A stretch of 64,000 bases of DNA from positions 34,354 through 98,353 of the forward strand of contig SFLS01000001.1 of the NCBI GenBank assembly GCA_004554485.1, written 5' to 3'. The notes under the pieces were generated by a model that searched no databases, was not told the origin of the DNA, and saw nothing but the letters and a program-made list of their open reading frames with translations. The DNA comes from Oscillospiraceae bacterium. GTDB taxonomy: Bacteria > Bacillota > Clostridia > Oscillospirales > Ruminococcaceae. The translations under genes and the position numbers were made by a program. Of the stretch, positions 61,235 through 64,000 are shown piece after piece (the stretch's first letter is position 1; every line of letters begins with the position of its first letter).

Positions 61235-61264
61235 ATTATACCCCATTTGCAGGGGGTTTGACAA
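61235..61264 (-). promoter_or_regulatory. Promoter of murC
   Basis: Minus strand TTGTCA, an 18-base spacer, then a perfect TATAAT, about 38 bases before murC. Confidence 0.78.
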
Positions 61265-61356
61265 TAGGAGACGCTGTTTCTCCCTTTTTCCATGGTGTCC
61301 GGCAGAAATAAGCCCGTCGATTTCACCAACTGGCTTTATTGCGGACGGTTTTATCG

Positions 61357-61365
61357 TGGTATAGT
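61357..61365 (+). promoter_or_regulatory. Extended -10 promoter of the spoVG leader
   Basis: TGGTATAGT is an extended -10 element. The transcript would begin near 61372 and run about 209 bases before spoVG. The -35 position is weak. Confidence 0.55.
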
Positions 61366-61371
61366 GAACTT

Positions 61372-61560
61372 GATGAGCCAAAACTTCCGGGCGGCCCTGT
61401 GGGGCTGCCCTTTTGGGCGTGGATACCGACTTGATCCGGGCGCTGCGGCAAGGCCAGCCGTCGTTTTCGGGGAGACGGAGTGGTTGGGGATACTTTTTGC
61501 CGCAGGGCGGCGACTGGACTGCATAAGCCGCCGCGCGCTGCCAAAGCTATCATCACAAAC
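61372..61560 (+). ncRNA. Long structured leader of spoVG
   Basis: Several complementary pairs stack in this 190-base stretch. GCGGCAA with TTGCCGC encloses a second stem with CCGTC/GACGG, a hairpin GGCGGCCC-TGT-GGGGCTGCC lies near the 5' side, and GGCGGC/GCCGCC near the 3' side. I do not recognise a named riboswitch or 6S RNA here. It may be a cis-acting leader for spoVG or an independent small RNA. Confidence 0.5.
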
Positions 61561-61580
61561 AACCGAAAGGAGTTACAGGA

Positions 61581-61880
61581 ATGAACATCACCGATATCCG
61601 TATCCGGAAAATTTATGACGACGCCCGGTTGAAGGCGCTGGTCTCGGTCACCATCGACGGCGACCTGGCCGTCCACGACATTAAGGTCATAGAGGGGCCG
61701 GAGCGCCTGTTTGTGGCAATGCCCAGCCGAAAGGATGAAAACGGCACCTTTAGGGACATTGCCCACCCCATTACCCCGGAGGCCCGACGGGTGCTGGAGG
61801 ACGCCATTCTGGACCGCTACCAGACCCATCTGGCTCAGTTGGAAGCGGAAAACGCCGCTTCGCCGCATATTTCCGCCTGA
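61581..61880 (+). CDS. spoVG: Septation/RNA-binding regulator SpoVG
   Basis: A 99-residue protein that matches the SpoVG family along its whole length: NITDIRIRKI, the LKALVSVTIDGDLAVHDIKV strand pair, and FVAMPSRKDENGTFRDIAHP. SpoVG proteins bind RNA or DNA and influence septum formation and virulence genes in Firmicutes; the presence of one does not show that the cell sporulates. GAAAGGAG precedes the ATG. It lies between the structured leader and its own terminator. Confidence 0.96.
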   Translation: MNITDIRIRKIYDDARLKALVSVTIDGDLAVHDIKVIEGPERLFVAMPSRKDENGTFRDIAHPITPEARRVLEDAILDRYQTHLAQLEAENAASPHISA

Positions 61881-61882
61881 AT

Positions 61883-61927
61883 GAGAATAATGTAACGGGG
61901 AGGAGATTATTCTCTTCCCTTTTCCTT
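61883..61927 (+). terminator. Terminator of spoVG
   Basis: GAGAATAAT and ATTATTCTC form a perfect 9-bp stem, followed by a pyrimidine run (TTCCCTTTTCC). The promoter of glmS begins inside the downstream side. Confidence 0.75.
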
Positions 61928-61943
61928 TTGTGTGTGGTATAAT
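61915..61943 (+). promoter_or_regulatory. Promoter of glmS
   Basis: A perfect TATAAT at 61938-61943, with a poor -35 (TTCCCT) 17 bases before it. The transcript would begin only a few bases upstream of the ribozyme cleavage site. Confidence 0.7.
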
Positions 61944-61955
61944 CAATCTGTACAA

Positions 61956-62094
61956 AGCGCCAGTACCGCCTGCGGGCGGATGACGAGGTGGAGGGAGTAT
62001 CGAAAATTCGGCGGATGCCCTCCCGCTGCTGCCACAGCGCAGGCCGGTGCAAAAACACGGGCGACCGTGCAACAAATTACCGGCTGTGGATGAC
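61956..62094 (+). ncRNA. glmS ribozyme
   Basis: A glucosamine-6-phosphate-activated self-cleaving ribozyme. The 5' motif AAGCGCCAG places the cut between A61956 and G61957. The core follows closely the B. subtilis example: GATGACGAGGTGGAGG, GGAGTATCGAAAATTCGG, CGGCGGATGC, and CCCTCCCG. The P3/P4 region (CCACAGC with GCTGTGG, GCCGGT with ACCGGC) closes near 62094. It lowers glmS mRNA when GlcN6P is plentiful. Confidence 0.95.
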
Positions 62095-62110
62095 GAACAG
62101 AACAGATGTG

Positions 62111-62171
62111 CCGCCGGGGCGCCGTCCGGCGCCCCGGCGGTATCCCTGCGGAGAGAACGACGGGCGTTCTC
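62111..62171 (+). other. Two hairpins between the ribozyme and glmS
   Basis: CCGCCGGGGCGCC/GGCGCCCCGGCGG (13 bp) and GAGAACG/CGTTCTC (7 bp) stand in the 200-base leader after the ribozyme. No T-run follows either. The remaining leader, 62172-62297, holds the AAAGGAG ribosome site and nothing else I recognise. Confidence 0.5.
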
Positions 62172-62297
62172 CCCTTTGGTTTCGTTATCCTGCCGGTGCA
62201 GCCGCTGTACCGGTACGCCGTGCCATAGGGGAAATACCCAACCGGAAGAAGGCTTTTTTCTCGCCGCAGGCATCTGCGAGAAAGGAGTCTGTTTTTT

Positions 62298-64000
62298 ATG
62301 TGTGGAATCATTGGCTATTCGGGGGCGGAGACCGCCCGGGAAAAGCTGCTGCACGGACTGGAAAACCTGGAATACCGGGGCTATGACAGTGCCGGCGTGG
62401 CGCTGTGGGATCACGGCAGCATCCAAATTATTAAAACGGCCGGACGGCTGACCAACCTGCGGGCCGCCTGCGGCGACCGCTGCCGGGACAGCCGCTGCGG
62501 CATCGGGCATACCCGCTGGGCCACCCACGGGATCCCCAACGACACCAACGCCCACCCCCACCGCCAGGGACGGGTCACGCTGGTCCACAACGGCATCATT
62601 GAAAACTACCGGGCGCTGCGGGCGCGGCTGGAGGGGGAAGGCTACCGCTTTGCGACCGAGACCGACACCGAAATCGCCGCCGCGCTGCTTGACTCCCATC
62701 TGAAAACCGAAGCGCCGCTGGCCGCCATTGCCGCGGCGACGGCCGAAATGGAGGGCGCTTACGCCTTTTGTATGCTGCTGGAGGGCGAGGAGGACACCGT
62801 TTACGGCATCCGGCGGGGCAGCCCGCTGATCGCCGCCATTGATGACTGCGGCTGCTATATCGCCTCCGACGTGCCGGCGATCATTGAATATACCCGCCGG
62901 TATTACCTGCTGGAGGAGGAAGAGATCGTCCGCGCCTGCCACGGGGAGCTTTCCTTCTTCCATACCGACGGCACCCCCCTGCAGAAAGAGCCGAAAACCG
63001 CCAACTGGTCGGTGGAACAGGCCCAAAAGGGCGGCTATCCCTGCTTTATGCAGAAGGAGATCCACGAGCAGCCCCGGGCGCTGGCCGATACCATTGAGGG
63101 GCGTACCCGCGACGGTTTTGTCTCCTTTGCGGAGGACGGCCTGCCGGACGGCTTTTTTAGGGACGTGACCAAGCTGTATATTTCCGCCTGCGGCACCGCC
63201 ATGTACAGCGGCATGGTGGGCAAGGCGATCATCGAAAAGCTGGCGCGGCTGCCGGTGGAGGTGGAGGTGGCCAGCGAGCTGCGTTACCGCGACCCCATCT
63301 TTACCCCGGGCTGCGTCGCCATAGTGGTTTCGCAAAGCGGCGAGACTGCCGATACTCTGGCCGCGCTGCGGCTCTTTCAGGAGAACCGGATCCCGGTGAT
63401 CGCCATCGTCAACGTAGTGGGGTCTTCCATCGCGCGGGAGGCGGACTACTGCCTGTATACCTACGCCGGACCGGAGATCGCGGTGGCCAGCACCAAGGCG
63501 TACTCGGTGCAGGTGGCGATGATGTATCTGCTGGGCTTTCGCATCGCAGCGGATAAAGGCGCGCCGGAGGAGTGGCGCCGCGCCCAGCTGCCCAAGCTGC
63601 TGAACACCGTCAGCTACCTGCCGAAGGTGCTGGCCATGGAGCCGGAATTTTTCCGCTACGCCCAGGAGCTCAAAAACGCGGAGCATCTTTTCTACATCGG
63701 GCGGGGGATGGACTATTCGCTGGCGATGGAAGGCTCGCTGAAGCTTAAGGAGATCAGCTATATCCACAGCGAGGCCTATGCCGCCGGAGAGCTGAAGCAC
63801 GGGACCATCTCGCTGATCACCGAGGGAACGCCGGTCATCGCGCTGGCGACCCAGCGCCGGCTGCTGGGCAAGATGATCAGCAACGTGAAAGAGGTAAAGG
63901 CCCGCGGCGCCCACGTACTGCTGATCACGCTGGAGGGGCTGGAGATCGACCCCGACTGCTGCGATGAGCTTCTGCGGCTGCCGGCGGTGGAGGACGAATA
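62298..64000 (+). CDS. glmS: Glutamine--fructose-6-phosphate aminotransferase (cut by window edge)
   Basis: GlmS makes glucosamine-6-phosphate from fructose-6-phosphate and glutamine, the entry step to peptidoglycan amino sugars. The visible 567 codons begin with the required MCGIIGY (Cys2 is the amidotransferase nucleophile once Met is removed), then the glutaminase domain with GHTRWATHG and VHNGIIENY. The two SIS isomerase domains follow (SACGTAMYSG, SQSGETADTL, KEISYIHSEAYAAGELKHG). Only about the last 35-40 residues are missing at the window end. Confidence 0.97.
   Translation, partial: MCGIIGYSGAETAREKLLHGLENLEYRGYDSAGVALWDHGSIQIIKTAGRLTNLRAACGDRCRDSRCGIGHTRWATHGIPNDTNAHPHRQGRVTLVHNGIIENYRALRARLEGEGYRFATETDTEIAAALLDSHLKTEAPLAAIAAATAEMEGAYAFCMLLEGEEDTVYGIRRGSPLIAAIDDCGCYIASDVPAIIEYTRRYYLLEEEEIVRACHGELSFFHTDGTPLQKEPKTANWSVEQAQKGGYPCFMQKEIHEQPRALADTIEGRTRDGFVSFAEDGLPDGFFRDVTKLYISACGTAMYSGMVGKAIIEKLARLPVEVEVASELRYRDPIFTPGCVAIVVSQSGETADTLAALRLFQENRIPVIAIVNVVGSSIAREADYCLYTYAGPEIAVASTKAYSVQVAMMYLLGFRIAADKGAPEEWRRAQLPKLLNTVSYLPKVLAMEPEFFRYAQELKNAEHLFYIGRGMDYSLAMEGSLKLKEISYIHSEAYAAGELKHGTISLITEGTPVIALATQRRLLGKMISNVKEVKARGAHVLLITLEGLEIDPDCCDELLRLPAVEDE

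Noticed and set aside
61372..61560. 6S RNA, SRP RNA or c-di-GMP riboswitch in the spoVG leader
   Set aside because: None of the conserved strings of these families could be aligned, so it is left as an unassigned structured leader.

Overview
The window reads as chromosome of a high-GC, Gram-positive member of the Clostridia, most like the gut Oscillospiraceae/Ruminococcaceae. The reasons are: the rpoB-rpoC-rpsL-rpsG-fusA-tuf order; strong sigma-A type promoters (TTGACA or TTGCAA, 17 bases, TATAAT-like) with AGGAGG ribosome sites; SpoVG; a glmS ribozyme; a lysine riboswitch; and many lipoprotein or single-membrane surface systems with no sign of an outer membrane. The species cannot be named from the sequence alone. 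No rRNA, tRNA, CRISPR array, integrase or transposase was seen.

Layout. 1-11,240 (minus): transcription and translation core, rpoB and rpoC, then rpsL, rpsG, fusA and the start of tuf. 11,280-15,830 (minus): a five-gene operon (DUF951, prfA, Sua5/TsaC, coaE, M18 aminopeptidase) with a clear promoter and terminator. 15,904-23,800: an S1-domain protein, a beta-helix lipoprotein, and a TetR repressor with an unusually long RND exporter behind a perfect palindromic operator. 23,840-30,580 (plus): a two-component system followed by a MacB-like ABC system (ATPase, secreted adaptor-like protein, permease). 30,600-36,250: Nudix hydrolase, adenine deaminase, and a cluster of two membrane proteins with an M20 peptidase. 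36,258-39,361 (minus): an ECF sigma factor with an anti-sigma protein carrying two degenerate LytM domains, and a thioredoxin-like protein without its cysteines. 39,537-41,574: a DUF1508 protein and prfC.

41,692-47,559: a roughly 5.6 kb low-GC metabolic island bracketed by a 118-base direct repeat of the 3' end of a GNAT acetyltransferase gene. It carries a TAXI-type TRAP transporter and a split Tm-1-like/PEP-hydrolase-like pair. 47,435-49,000 (minus): the intact GNAT gene and an FkbM methyltransferase. 49,130-54,475 (plus): a ribbon-helix-helix regulator, clpB and htpG, apparently one operon. 54,689-61,240: a beta-CASP RNase-like hydrolase, an AlaA-type aminotransferase, a NhaC-family transporter under a lysine riboswitch, and murC. 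61,360-64,000 (plus): spoVG with a long structured leader, and glmS with its ribozyme, cut by the window end.

The most unusual signal is a family of dispersed GC-rich intergenic elements (clearest at 23,877, 54,512 and 59,656). Each folds into a cloverleaf: a 12-14 bp closing stem around three hairpins, most of them closed by GCA or GAA triloops. The stem sequences differ between copies while complementarity is kept. This architecture does not match any element class I know.
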